Of a stretch of 64,000 nt of DNA, positions 10,101-17,531 are shown piece by piece. Made by a program: the position numbers and the translations under genes. Origin of the DNA: PCC-6802 sp943367755 (GTDB lineage Bacteria > Cyanobacteriota > Cyanobacteriia > Pseudanabaenales > Pseudanabaenaceae); the NCBI GenBank assembly GCA_943367755.1, contig CALRKB020000023.1, positions 1-64,000 of the forward strand, read 5' to 3'. The notes under the pieces are model-generated. The model worked only from the letters and a program-made list of their open reading frames with translations, ran no database searches and was not told the DNA's origin. Each line of letters begins with the position of its first letter. Within the stretch, counting starts at the first letter, position 1.

Positions 10101-10331
10101 GCTAGCCCCGTTGATCTGCCGCTCTAGAGGCGTGGTAACGGTATTTTCCACCGTAACCGCATCCCCTCCAGTCAGGCTGGCCGCCACCTGGATCGTCACC
10201 GGCGTCAGGGGCGGCAGATAGCTGATTGGCAATAGAGGGATACAAATGGCCCCCACCAACACGATCAACAGGGTGCAAACCGTTGCCAGTACGGGGCGCT
10301 TAATAAAATTGTTGGAGAACGATAGTAACAT
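7113..10331 (-). CDS. RND efflux pump permease, HAE1 family
   Basis: This 1072-aa inner-membrane proton/drug antiporter has normal length for AcrB-like pumps. It has an N-terminal membrane segment (F-I-K-R-P-V-L-A at residues 10-17), a first large periplasmic loop with the L-E-R-Q-I-N-G motif, and a bundle of membrane segments. G-M-L-V-D-D-G-I-V-V-V-E, the proton-relay block of TM4, follows at about residue 405. A second porter loop and a second bundle with S-S-K-N-A-I-L-V-V-E come next. The tail is proline-rich. It lies 16 bases downstream of the adaptor gene on the same strand, so the two form an operon. No outer-membrane TolC-type gene is adjacent and must be supplied elsewhere. The substrate is unknown. 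Confidence 0.94.
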   Translation of the reverse strand: MLLSFSNNFIKRPVLATVCTLLIVLVGAICIPLLPISYLPPLTPVTIQVAASLTGGDAVTVENTVTTPLERQINGASNMQYMTSNSTATGLSLITAYFRPDQDQNLAQVDVQNRVGIASPLLPVQVQQLGVRVEKTSPAILLGIGIYSPDDSLDPKFISNYVDLQIKDQITRIPGISQVLSGGELLYAMRIWLDPKALAGRGLTSQDVTRRIQEQNPLIGLGGIGQSPTANDQTFVFTIPSATQLTSVKDFENIVLKVQPNGDLVKLKDVGRAELGSQNYNTASFTNGHQGMTMLIFQESDANALVVAAAVKQKLAELKQNFPPGLVAAPVFDTTLFVNQATTEVIFTLLKAVLLVVIVIYIFLQDWRALVVPVISMPVALVGSLAIAYISGFSLNTLTLLGLILGTGMLVDDGIVVVEAIVEKLDSSPGISPRQAAFDVMQVLTRAIVGTTLVLMAVFVPVAFFPGTTGIIYKQFALIIAFALVVSAFNGLTFNPSIGGLVMLPHAHGEKTGFLGGFFNAFNRGFDWFKERYITLVTFLIRIRYLMLVGFGLLIATTIFLFQTLPTGFVPQEDQGVFLGIINGPPGASLSYTNKVADQIWQKLKTYDEIEYVTVVSGFSNRGSIPNAGSLYVSLKPWDQRTKPEQQIDGLLERVNRDLASITDARVTALNIPAILGLGRFGGSEMQFLDSTGGKLTFDQFVANANSIVDEARTNPVIGGRNIFSPTPPSAPQLEIKIDRDRLQSLNVNFNDAMATLGTYLGSSFVNQFSFGQRYYQIYVQADAQFRSAPSDIGQIYVRSQDNQMVALSELVTIKKTSGPQVINHFNIFRSIDIVGNPAPGYSSGQAIEGMVQAYNEKALPGTSYEWYGSAREQIASGRLGPIIFGLGLLVVFLVLAALYESFVDPFIILITVPLAMLGALAFTMARGLENNVFCQIALLMLIGLSSKNAILVVELANQAVLKGASYAQAILSAFGQRFRPILMTAASDLAGFSVLLIASGAGANSRWSVGYAVFGGVLTATVMNLLMLPVLYVVIKTLAGKVKDKPPQPPAPLSPTLPDPNGPVQTSSEVE

Positions 10332-10347
10332 CTATGTAGGTGCGCTC

Positions 10348-11628
10348 CTAAGATTCCGATCGGATCGGGGTACCATTCCTCAGGTTGAGGATGTTCGATA
10401 CGGCGATCGTATCACCGGGCTTTAGACCCTCGATCACCTGGTAGTTCTGCCCTTGAATCTCACCCACTTTGATGAGTCGCTGACAGACGATCAGATCGCC
10501 GACGATGGGTGGTTCTCCTTCTCGGCAAGGGGTTTTCTGGGCGACAAAGACAAAAGCCTGACCGCTGATCTGTGAAACTGCTGTAACAGGAATTAAAATC
10601 CCCGCTTGACGATTCCAGGTCACTCTTGCCCTGACGTTCTGATTGTCCCGCAACTTGCCATTGGGGTTGGGAAAACGGGCACGGGTGGTGATGGATTGGG
10701 CAGAATTGTTGACGACAGGGGAAATAAAAGCAATACTGCCTTCTGACGATAACACTTCATTAGATTTGGGGTCTATCAGAAATACGGACACCCCCCGTCG
10801 CAATTGGTTGGCGTAGGTCGTCGGTACTGGAATAACCAGATCGAAGAAATCATTCTGATTAATCGTCGTTAAAACTTGTCCAGTGGTGATATAGTCCCCA
10901 ACCTGAACATTGAAATTCCCAATCACGCCATTAATAGGGGAGCTAATCTGCTTGAACTGATAGGGCACCAGAGCACTTTTTACTTGAGTCTTAGCATTAT
11001 GAAGATTGGCCTGAGCCTGATTGACAGCCGCTCTGCTCGCTCGAATTGCTTTATCCTGAGCCTTGAGTTGGGCAATGTTAATATCGACTCTTTTAGTTTT
11101 CTCATCCAAAGAGACTTGAGGCGCAACCCCTTCATCGACCAGCGTCTTAGCCCGCTTGAAGTTAGTCTGATTAAACTCCAACTCAGACACAAGTGTTCCC
11201 CGTTGAGCAATGGTCTGTTCCAAATTCGCTTCGGCTGATTTCAGAGCCATTTCGGCGGCATTAACTTGGGCGTTCACGCCTGCTAGTTGGGAAGCAGTTT
11301 GAGCGGGTTCCAGTCGAAAAAGCAGTTCTCCCTGCTGTACCTGCTGTCCGAAAGTCACGGGAATCTCAGTAATTTTTCCCTCGATCTGGGTTCTTAGCTG
11401 CACCTTTTTGACAGCCTCCAAATTACCGACAAACTCCGTGGTATCTTCTAGCACACCCGCATCTAACCGTTGTAGTTTTACCGGTATAGCTTGAGGACTT
11501 CTAACCACAGGCTGTTTATCTGCACATCCCCCTAAACTGAATAAAATCAGTACTCCAAAAAGGAATCCACTGCCACTCCAAGAGCCACCAGATGGCAATA
11601 ATACTCTATTGTTGCAATATTTCATCAT
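10348..11628 (-). CDS. RND efflux periplasmic adaptor (membrane fusion protein), lipoprotein
   Basis: This 426-aa adaptor links the RND permease to an outer-membrane channel. A hydrophobic segment at residues 20-34 ends in a lipobox, L-G-G-C, with Cys35 the predicted lipidation site. The order is typical: an N-terminal beta/lipoyl half (V-Q-L-R-T-Q-I-E-G-K-I), an alpha-helical coiled hairpin at about residues 110-215 rich in A, Q and K, the second lipoyl half (S-P-I-N-G-V-I-G), then a beta barrel ending V-I-E-G-L-K-P-G-D. It is the first gene of the two-gene efflux operon with the permease 16 bases downstream. No dedicated regulator gene is adjacent. Confidence 0.92.
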   Translation of the reverse strand: MMKYCNNRVLLPSGGSWSGSGFLFGVLILFSLGGCADKQPVVRSPQAIPVKLQRLDAGVLEDTTEFVGNLEAVKKVQLRTQIEGKITEIPVTFGQQVQQGELLFRLEPAQTASQLAGVNAQVNAAEMALKSAEANLEQTIAQRGTLVSELEFNQTNFKRAKTLVDEGVAPQVSLDEKTKRVDINIAQLKAQDKAIRASRAAVNQAQANLHNAKTQVKSALVPYQFKQISSPINGVIGNFNVQVGDYITTGQVLTTINQNDFFDLVIPVPTTYANQLRRGVSVFLIDPKSNEVLSSEGSIAFISPVVNNSAQSITTRARFPNPNGKLRDNQNVRARVTWNRQAGILIPVTAVSQISGQAFVFVAQKTPCREGEPPIVGDLIVCQRLIKVGEIQGQNYQVIEGLKPGDTIAVSNILNLRNGTPIRSES

Positions 11629-11856
11629 TATTACAATTAGATCACAAGGGAAATTGGTTTTACCGAACCTAGTATGTAAAAACTAAGTTGACAGCTTAAA
11701 AAGGGGCAAAATGACGGATTGAGGTAGCTGAATTGATACTAATTTAGCATAGCAAGTTCGGTATAGACAACTTATTGCCACAGTCTACCAGAACTTCTCA
11801 TTATGGCAATCGACTTCAAAATGAGGATTGCTGAGCAAAATCTGATGTGCTTATTT
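11629..11856. promoter_or_regulatory. Upstream region of the efflux operon with an inverted repeat
   Basis: The region between the adaptor ATG and the end of the META gene carries no gene. It contains an exact 8-bp inverted repeat, TACCGAAC at 11661-11668 and GTTCGGTA at 11756-11763. The first copy is about 33 bases upstream of the adaptor start. Such spaced half-sites could bind a regulator of the pump, but there is no independent evidence. Confidence 0.3.
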
Positions 11857-12540
11857 CTACCACAATGCTCTAATGGGTTGAGAGGTGAAGCGTAAAACGC
11901 CCGACCCTTGAGCAGTTTGATAAAAGATTTGCAACCCCTGGTCATTCACCTCATACCGCTGAGCACCTTGTAATGCCTTGAGATATTTCGCTTCCTGATC
12001 CATATAAGGCGTTTCGCACGCTTTAAACGTGGAGGTAAGGGGGTCAATAGTTAGTTGATTACCCTGTGTTTTGAAGCCTCCCATAAAGCGATTGCATCCG
12101 CCCGAGCCAGAGAGGCGATCGCCCGAAAAGTCTGCGGTCAGTTCCTGTGAGAGCAGCATCGGAGTGGGAGCAGCATCCTCTGAAATGTTTGCCAATCGCC
12201 AATTCCCTTCAATTGAGGGAGACGTTTGAGCTATCTGAATGAGTTGTGTTTTGTGAGGAAGTTGCTGTGCGAGGACAGGGGTTGCGATGGAGTTCACTCG
12301 CGCGTCAAATACTGTAACTTGGCAGGTGCCGTTAATATTGTTGGGTACTCGCAGAGTGGCTGAAATCGGGCCGTTAACTGTTAGGAACTGCTGCTGAGCC
12401 TGAATGGTACAGGCTTTGCGGGCACACCTCATTTGAAATTCTTTATTATTGATTTGAGCAGTGGCATGGGGCACTAATGTTAGACCCATTGCGCCTGCAA
12501 GACTGGTAAATCCGACTAAAACCCGAATTTGCTTACACAT
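11857..12540 (-). CDS. Secreted META-domain protein
   Basis: This 227-aa protein has an N-terminal signal peptide (residues 1-28, ending A-T-A-Q). The C-terminal half is a META domain, as in HslJ-type heat-shock or envelope proteins: N-W-R-L-A-N-I, then F-S-G-D-R-L-S-G-S-G-G-C-N-R-F, T-F-K-A-C, and an M-D-Q-E-A-K-Y-L-K-A-L helix. The segment before it, with C-A-R-K-A-C, is not one I recognise. It probably sits in the periplasm or is anchored to the envelope. META proteins are linked to stress or antibiotic tolerance, but no biochemical activity is established. It lies 18 bases downstream of the lactonase gene on the same strand and may be co-transcribed with it. Confidence 0.75.
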   Translation of the reverse strand: MCKQIRVLVGFTSLAGAMGLTLVPHATAQINNKEFQMRCARKACTIQAQQQFLTVNGPISATLRVPNNINGTCQVTVFDARVNSIATPVLAQQLPHKTQLIQIAQTSPSIEGNWRLANISEDAAPTPMLLSQELTADFSGDRLSGSGGCNRFMGGFKTQGNQLTIDPLTSTFKACETPYMDQEAKYLKALQGAQRYEVNDQGLQIFYQTAQGSGVLRFTSQPIRALW

Positions 12541-12558
12541 AATTCCTCACTAAATGAT

Positions 12559-13494
12559 TCAAATAAACTGGCTCTGCAATCCTGATGAACCCAAAAATGG
12601 TTGAGTAGACATTCCCGAAAATTGGGTTGAGAAGCGAAATAAATCCCCGGCATTAAAGCCCTGTTGAATTTCTTTTTGGCTCAACCCGACGGATGCGGAG
12701 GTGATGTACAGATCCGTCAAATGGCTGCCCCCAAATGTAACACTAGTTGGACGTTGAACTGGTAGTGTTACGCGTAAGATTTCCTGCCCAGTTGCATTGA
12801 AGCAAGCAATACCCCAGCCATTCCACAGCGCAGACCAGAGATTTCCCTGCCCATCGATCGCTAGCCCATCGGGTTCTAGAATTTCGTCGCTCAGATCAAT
12901 CAATACGCGGCGATCGTTAATGGCTCCAGTTTCCACCTCAAAGTCATAAGCATAAATTTTCCGTTGGGCGGAGTCAGTCAAATAAAACGTTGTACCATCG
13001 GGACTCCAGCCCAATCCGTTGGAGATTGTTAATCCTCTTTCCATGACCTGTAGAGAACCATCTGGATCGTAACGATACAATTCTGCCTGCCCTGACGCTT
13101 CGCTAATGGAACCGATCCAGAAACGCCCCTGGGAATCACATTTGCCATCATTAAAGCGGGTGTTGGGATGGGGAAATTCTGCCTGGCACAAGGGTGTAAC
13201 TTTACCAGTTACGGTACTGAGGAAGGCAATGCGATCTCCTAGTGCAATCAGTAAGCGATCTCTACCTGCCAGTACAATTGCGCTGACCACATCACCCGTA
13301 TCGAAATAGATATCACTCCCAGTTACTGGGTCAAACTGGTGAACCCGATGATTGTAAACATCGACCCAGTAAAGTTTCTGGTGATCGGCATCCCACACAG
13401 GGCATTCGCCTAAGCGGGCGCGGGCAGGAAGCACATTTTCAATCAACGGTTGATTCATAGGATTATCGCCAACGACCATTGTTATAAATTTCAT
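12559..13494 (-). CDS. SMP-30/gluconolactonase-family protein
   Basis: This 311-aa protein belongs to the SMP-30/LRE six-bladed propeller family, Ca2+- or Zn2+-dependent lactonases that open sugar lactones such as gluconolactone. Motifs include R-L-G-E-C-P-V-W-D (metal-ligand Glu), R-F-N-D-G-K-C-D near residue 110, I-S-N-G-L-G-W-S-P-D and L-E-P-D-G-L-A-I-D. There is no signal peptide. An internal ATG at 13458 (M-N-Q-P-L-I-E-N) fits the family's usual N-terminus better than the ATG at 13494, which sits only 10 bases from a dispersed repeat; neither has a strong ribosome-binding site. The neighbouring SDR gene resembles glucose dehydrogenases, which would make its substrate. Confidence 0.85.
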   Translation of the reverse strand: MKFITMVVGDNPMNQPLIENVLPARARLGECPVWDADHQKLYWVDVYNHRVHQFDPVTGSDIYFDTGDVVSAIVLAGRDRLLIALGDRIAFLSTVTGKVTPLCQAEFPHPNTRFNDGKCDSQGRFWIGSISEASGQAELYRYDPDGSLQVMERGLTISNGLGWSPDGTTFYLTDSAQRKIYAYDFEVETGAINDRRVLIDLSDEILEPDGLAIDGQGNLWSALWNGWGIACFNATGQEILRVTLPVQRPTSVTFGGSHLTDLYITSASVGLSQKEIQQGFNAGDLFRFSTQFSGMSTQPFLGSSGLQSQFI

Positions 13495-13504
13495 TATCCT
13501 AAAG

Positions 13505-13559
13505 CGCTAGTCAAAACTATGCACTTTTAGTGCAAGGCTTTAGCTGCTACACATTTCTA
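13505..13559 (-). repeat. 55-bp dispersed repeat, copy B
   Basis: On the minus strand this matches copy A (1965-2019) closely over 55 bases. The hairpin arms are TGCACT/AGTGCA, so both outer pairs differ from copy A yet remain complementary. No transposase coding lies next to it apart from the few terminal codons inside the repeat. It is probably a solo IS630 end or a derived miniature element. It lies directly upstream of the lactonase start and may have displaced that gene's original promoter. Confidence 0.6.
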
Positions 13560-13613
13560 AAGTAGTTGCTACTCCCTTAGTATCGATGCCCTTAAATTTG
13601 CAGAAAATTGCAC

Positions 13614-14423
13614 CTATGCCGACCATGCTTCGCGAAAATCAGCATAGAGGGTCAGTCCACCATCAATAAATAACGTTTGCCCCGTAATATACGAGGCATC
13701 ATCAGAAGCAAGAAATGCTACTCCTGCCGCCATCTCTTCGGCAGTCCCCGATCGCGCCATAGGAATATGGCTCTCGACCATAGCTTTTTTCTCGGGATGA
13801 TCGATCCAATCTTGGTTGATGGGTGTGATGGTGGCTCCAGGGGCGATCGCATTGACCCGAATACCCCGCGCAGCATATTCCAACGCTAATGTTTTGGTCA
13901 AATTTTCCATTCCACCCTTGCTAATAGAATAGCTGGCATACAACGGGCGAGGAATAATTTCATGAACACTAGAGACGTTAATAATGATTCCAGCGCGATT
14001 TTGACTCAAGCAATGCTTAATCATTTCCCTAGCACATAGAAATGAGCCACGTAGATTGATCGACAAGATATTATCAAAATCTTTTGCTGTCACTTCATGA
14101 GAAGGGCATTCTTTTTGAATACCAGCATTATTGACTAAAATATCGAGACTACCGAATGTTTCAATCGTCTGATTAAACATGTTTAGAATGTCTTCTTCCT
14201 TGGAGACATCGCCCTGAATGATCAGCGATCGCACATTAGATTTTTGGCAGGCAGTCTGCATTGCTAGCTCTGAGGTATCTTCGGCTTCTTGAGCACTTTT
14301 ACGATAGTTGATTACCACATTGCAGCCTTCTTGGGCGAGACGGATGGCGATCGCTTGCCCAATTCCCGAACTCGCTCCCGTAATCAAGGCAGTCTTTCCA
14401 GCTAGTCCTTTCATAGTTGCCAC
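13614..14423 (-). CDS. SDR oxidoreductase, glucose 1-dehydrogenase-like
   Basis: This 269-aa classical short-chain dehydrogenase carries the Rossmann motif T-G-A-S-S-G-I-G (residues 15-22), N-N-A-G (98-101), a catalytic Ser at 151/152 and Y-x-x-x-K (Tyr165, Lys169). The C-terminal G-Q-T-L-F-I-D-G-G block is normal. The overall pattern, including R-K-S-A after the second strand, is close to glucose 1-dehydrogenases that oxidise beta-glucose to gluconolactone with NAD(P)+. The lactonase gene lies downstream on the same strand, across the 55-bp repeat (about 120 bases), so the pair could convert glucose to gluconate. Many SDRs are annotated this way without proof, so the substrate is an inference. 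Confidence 0.85.
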   Translation of the reverse strand: MATMKGLAGKTALITGASSGIGQAIAIRLAQEGCNVVINYRKSAQEAEDTSELAMQTACQKSNVRSLIIQGDVSKEEDILNMFNQTIETFGSLDILVNNAGIQKECPSHEVTAKDFDNILSINLRGSFLCAREMIKHCLSQNRAGIIINVSSVHEIIPRPLYASYSISKGGMENLTKTLALEYAARGIRVNAIAPGATITPINQDWIDHPEKKAMVESHIPMARSGTAEEMAAGVAFLASDDASYITGQTLFIDGGLTLYADFREAWSA

Positions 14424-14458
14424 TCTTAGAATTAGTTCTTAAATAAGTTTAAGTTGAA

Positions 14459-14524
14459 TTAGGTTGTGAAGCCAATAATTGCTGGCAATAAAGCACCTAC
14501 AATTAAGCCGTAACGTAATCGCAT
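14459..14524 (-). CDS. 21-aa membrane-like peptide resembling the amidohydrolase leader
   Basis: A short frame with ATG at 14524 is preceded by a reasonable AGAGGTG ribosome-binding site. It encodes M-R-L-R-Y-G-L-I-V-G-A-L-L-P-A-I-I-G-F-T-T. This matches the first 18 residues of the amidohydrolase encoded just upstream (M-R-F-R-Y-P-V-L-F-G-A-V-V-L-A-I-I-G). It may be the leftover leader of a duplicated gene, or a real single-pass mini-protein. It lies between the amidohydrolase and the SDR on the same strand. Expression is uncertain. Confidence 0.35.
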   Translation of the reverse strand: MRLRYGLIVGALLPAIIGFTT

Positions 14525-14681
14525 AGATGCACCTCTATTGTGGGTTTGGGATGTCTGTAATTGCACCTAGATTCAGGGCTAATTAATGGGAACGATAGTT
14601 TCTCTGAGGGGTAGGCGATCGCCTTTGTATCCATGTCCATAAGAAAGTTGGGTTCATCGTTTGGCAAGGGTTATCTCCTGA

Positions 14682-16073
14682 TTAGCTGATTGAATTCTTA
14701 TAAATCTTCCCATCCTTCATAATCACTTTGAAGTTCTGAGCCGGATTCTCGATTAGCTTGATATTCTCCAGTGGATCGCCGTCCACCAGCAGCAAGTCGG
14801 CAAGTGCGCCTTCTTCAACAACTCCCAATTTACCTGGATAGGGATTGCGAGGACCAGATAAGGCAAGTAATTCGGCATTGTTGCTGGTTGCCATTTTCAG
14901 CACTTCAAAGGGGGTATACCAGCGCACCAGTTTTGCAAGCTGTGCGCCTTGCCGAGTGGCTAACTTGGCATCAAATAACGTATCGGTACCCCAGGCAGTC
15001 TTGAGATTATATTTCTTCGCCAATTTATAGGCAGTGTCAGTACCATTGGTCACTTGCAATTGTTTGATGCGATTGGGCGATCCTTCGGCAGACGGAATCG
15101 CATCCTCATCGTCGAGAAACGGTTGCATACTCAGCCAGATTCCTTTTTCAGCCATGATCTTTGCGGTCGCTTCGTCCATCAATTGACCGTGTTCGATGCA
15201 CTTGACCCCAGCACGGACAGCTGTCTGAATGGCGATCGGCGTGTAAGCATGAACCGTCACGTAGGTGTTCCAGTTTGCTGCGGCTTCGACAGCGGCGTGA
15301 AATTCTGGTTCCGTATACTGGCTGACATCCAGGGGGTCGTAGTCCGATGATACACCGCCACCTGCCGCCAGTTTAATCTGAGTCGCCCCCTGCATCAATT
15401 GTTCGCGAGTCCTGCGCAAAACCTCATCCACACCGTCCGCGATCGCACCCACGCCAAACACTTCGCCGCGACTGAGTGGTGTAGTAGCCGATCTTGGTAG
15501 TTCCTTGAGCGATCGGAAGTCACCATGTCCGCTCGTCTGTGAGATCATCGCACCCGAAGGGTAGATGCGCGGGCCTACGATCGCACCCTTATCAACTAAC
15601 TTTTTCAACTCGAACACGGGTCCTGCCATATCACGGGCGCTGGTAAATCCACGCAGCAGCATTTCTTTCGCTGCGGTTTGTGCAGTCTTAAATATAGTTT
15701 CAGGCGTGGTGTTGGGAGAGAGTAGGTCTTCTTTGCTGGTGACCGCCATAAACAGGTGCGTATGGTTATCGATCAGCCCTGGCATCAGGACGCGACCTCC
15801 ACCGTTAATGCGGGTTAAGCCAGCATCCGATGGCGCAGCAATAGACGCTGTCGAAATCTTTTGGATTTTGTTATTGACCACTAGCACGTTGGACGGGGCA
15901 GACAGTTGTGCCGCAGTACCGTTAAAAATTCGCACATTTTCAAACAGAGTACTGGTGGACTGAAGATTCTGAGCACTAGTAGGTGCAGGATTCTGAGCAA
16001 AGCCTATTAGTGCTATCAGTCCGATAATTGCTAGCACTACAGCCCCAAATAGAACTGGGTATCGAAATCGCAT
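14682..16073 (-). CDS. Exported amidohydrolase (imidazolonepropionase-like)
   Basis: This 463-aa metal-dependent hydrolase starts with a signal peptide or anchor (residues 1-27, hydrophobic, ending G-F-A-Q), so it should act in the periplasm or at the membrane. The TIM-barrel signatures are present: H-T-H (His104, His106), the lysine segment I-K-L-A-A-G-G-G that bridges the metals, V-T-V-H-A-Y-T, C-I-E-H-G, and W-G-T-D-T near residue 365. The end returns to the small beta domain (G-A-L-A-D-L-L-L-V-D-G-D-P). Relatives hydrolyse Xaa-Pro dipeptides, organophosphates or cyclic amides, so the substrate is open. Confidence 0.85.
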   Translation of the reverse strand: MRFRYPVLFGAVVLAIIGLIALIGFAQNPAPTSAQNLQSTSTLFENVRIFNGTAAQLSAPSNVLVVNNKIQKISTASIAAPSDAGLTRINGGGRVLMPGLIDNHTHLFMAVTSKEDLLSPNTTPETIFKTAQTAAKEMLLRGFTSARDMAGPVFELKKLVDKGAIVGPRIYPSGAMISQTSGHGDFRSLKELPRSATTPLSRGEVFGVGAIADGVDEVLRRTREQLMQGATQIKLAAGGGVSSDYDPLDVSQYTEPEFHAAVEAAANWNTYVTVHAYTPIAIQTAVRAGVKCIEHGQLMDEATAKIMAEKGIWLSMQPFLDDEDAIPSAEGSPNRIKQLQVTNGTDTAYKLAKKYNLKTAWGTDTLFDAKLATRQGAQLAKLVRWYTPFEVLKMATSNNAELLALSGPRNPYPGKLGVVEEGALADLLLVDGDPLENIKLIENPAQNFKVIMKDGKIYKNSIS

Positions 16074-16109
16074 ATTTTAATATCCTCACGTATGAATTGT
16101 TGGAAGTCA

Positions 16110-16313
16110 TTATGCGCTTCGCTGCTCCTCTGCCCAAACAGGGAAAGTGGAAAGAGCGATCACCACGAACAGCGTAAGCAAACTGCCAGGGGGTAAGGAT
16201 TGCCGAAACGAGTATTTGCTAAGCTCTTTTGCGCGGCGGGATGCATCGTGAAAGGAATCGCTGCAGTAATAATTGAAACCCTTTTTTAAAGACTGACCGC
16301 TTTTTACTTGCAT
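16110..16313 (-). CDS. Short unrecognised ORF with a C-terminal hydrophobic stretch
   Basis: This is a 67-aa open frame upstream of the amidohydrolase on the same strand. Residues 44-58 are hydrophobic (L-L-T-L-F-V-V-I-A-L) and followed by a short charged tail. Its first residues are encoded inside a repeat shared with 56.7 kb, and no ribosome-binding site is visible. It may not be a gene. I report it because the region would otherwise be empty. Confidence 0.2.
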   Translation of the reverse strand: MQVKSGQSLKKGFNYYCSDSFHDASRRAKELSKYSFRQSLPPGSLLTLFVVIALSTFPVWAEEQRSA

Positions 16314-16410
16314 TTAACTTTTGCTGATATTCAGGTTCAGGTAAACTACAGATATCTCGACAATTTCATTATTGTGTCTTATTTTTACCAAAAAAGCTAC
16401 ATAATATTCG
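16295..16410 (+). promoter_or_regulatory. Upstream element shared with the second GH63 gene, copy A
   Basis: About 115 bases upstream of the DUF202 gene match 56747-56874 upstream of the second GH63 gene. The strongest blocks are GCATTTAACTTTT, AAACTACAG and CAATTTCATTATTGTGTCT, in the same order, with a 16-base length difference in the middle. The last block contains the palindrome ACAAT-N6-ATTGT at 16360-16375. A CATAAT (here) or GATAAT (copy B) hexamer follows about 25 bases further on and could be a -10 box. It looks like a duplicated promoter with an operator. Confidence 0.5.
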
Positions 16411-16476
16411 ATAGGGATAATAAGAGCGAATAATTACCAGTAGTAGAACACTAGAAATTAAAACCCAGTAAATGAT

Positions 16477-16893
16477 ATGCAACCATTCTCCGAACCTTCT
16501 GAAAAGCCGCCCTATAATCTTAACAACGAACTGGCAAAAGAACGTACTCGTGCGGCTGCCGATCGCACCTTGATGGCGTGGATTCGCACCTCTCTCTCCC
16601 TGATTGGCTTTGGTTTTGGTATTCCCACTATTGTCAGAACAATTGAATCAACTCGTGTTGGCGAACATATCGATCCGCACCGCTTTTCTACCATCGTGGG
16701 ATTGTCCTTCATCAGCGTGGGGATTTTTGGCATGGCCGCTGCATTAAAAGAACACCACCGCATGTTGAAGCGGCTTCAGAAAGATCGCTATAACTACGAA
16801 AGTTCAAACACGGCTGAAATTGTCGGAGTATCTCTACTTTTAATCGGTGCGATCAGTTTTCTTGGAGTTATGCTCAGGGCAATCTATCTCTAA
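16477..16893 (+). CDS. DUF202 (YidH-like) inner-membrane protein
   Basis: This 138-aa protein carries the DUF202 signature L-A-x-E-R-T-x-x-A-x-x-R-T-x-M-A-W-I-R-T near residues 19-38. It has three hydrophobic segments at roughly residues 38-57, 72-90 and 112-136. It should be a small integral membrane protein; the family has no defined biochemical function. A DUF1622 gene follows on the same strand after 45 bases, so the two probably share a transcript. The conserved upstream element at 16295-16410 may control it. Confidence 0.85.
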   Translation: MQPFSEPSEKPPYNLNNELAKERTRAAADRTLMAWIRTSLSLIGFGFGIPTIVRTIESTRVGEHIDPHRFSTIVGLSFISVGIFGMAAALKEHHRMLKRLQKDRYNYESSNTAEIVGVSLLLIGAISFLGVMLRAIYL

Positions 16894-16938
16894 ATCGCCA
16901 CTGTCCGAACAACTTTTACTTTCTAAATTAAACTAACG

Positions 16939-17331
16939 ATGGAATTCCTCGAAAAGAGCCTTTCCGCATTAGCAGGGTTTCTCAAACTGATTCTCGAAGG
17001 AACTTCAATTCTGTGCATTTTACTGGGACTGCTCCAGGCTTTGCAACAAATGTTGGTGTCAACCCGGCGATCGCACAAGCTAGCATCTTCTATTACTTTT
17101 ACTGACTTTCGCATCAGGTTTGGGGCATGGCTGCTATTAGCCCTGGAATTTCAGTTGGCTGCCGATATCGTCAACACGACTGTTGCTCCATCGTTTGAGG
17201 CGCTTGGGAAATTGGGGGCGATCGCCGTTGTTCGCACCTTCCTCAATTACTTTTTAAATAGAGAACTAACAGAAACCCTGGAAAGCAAGAAACGACTAAA
17301 TGCAGAACCTGATGTTGGCGATCGCGAATAA
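16939..17331 (+). CDS. DUF1622 membrane protein
   Basis: This 130-aa protein has three hydrophobic segments. It contains the family pattern R-I-R-F-G-A-W-L-L-L-A-L-E-F-Q-L-A-A-D-I followed by the I-A-V-V-R-T-F-L-N-Y-F-L-N-R-E-L segment with conserved charged residues near the membrane. DUF1622 proteins are small integral membrane proteins with no assigned function. The gene lies 45 bases after the DUF202 gene on the same strand, so the pair is probably an operon. The C-terminal tail is short and charged. Confidence 0.85.
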   Translation: MEFLEKSLSALAGFLKLILEGTSILCILLGLLQALQQMLVSTRRSHKLASSITFTDFRIRFGAWLLLALEFQLAADIVNTTVAPSFEALGKLGAIAVVRTFLNYFLNRELTETLESKKRLNAEPDVGDRE

Positions 17332-17531
17332 GAAATCACAACTGATGTGGGAACTGATGGACTTAACGCTGGCGATCGCGATTCTGTAACTTTTTATTGC
17401 AGGGGATTTTGCCGCTCACAAATTCCTCATACATTTCATGTCATAATCACTTGGGGGGCAATGTCAAAGTTTGATACTACCCACGTAAGCATAAGAAATA
17501 CTAGTTAACCAATTACATTGGAGATATATCC

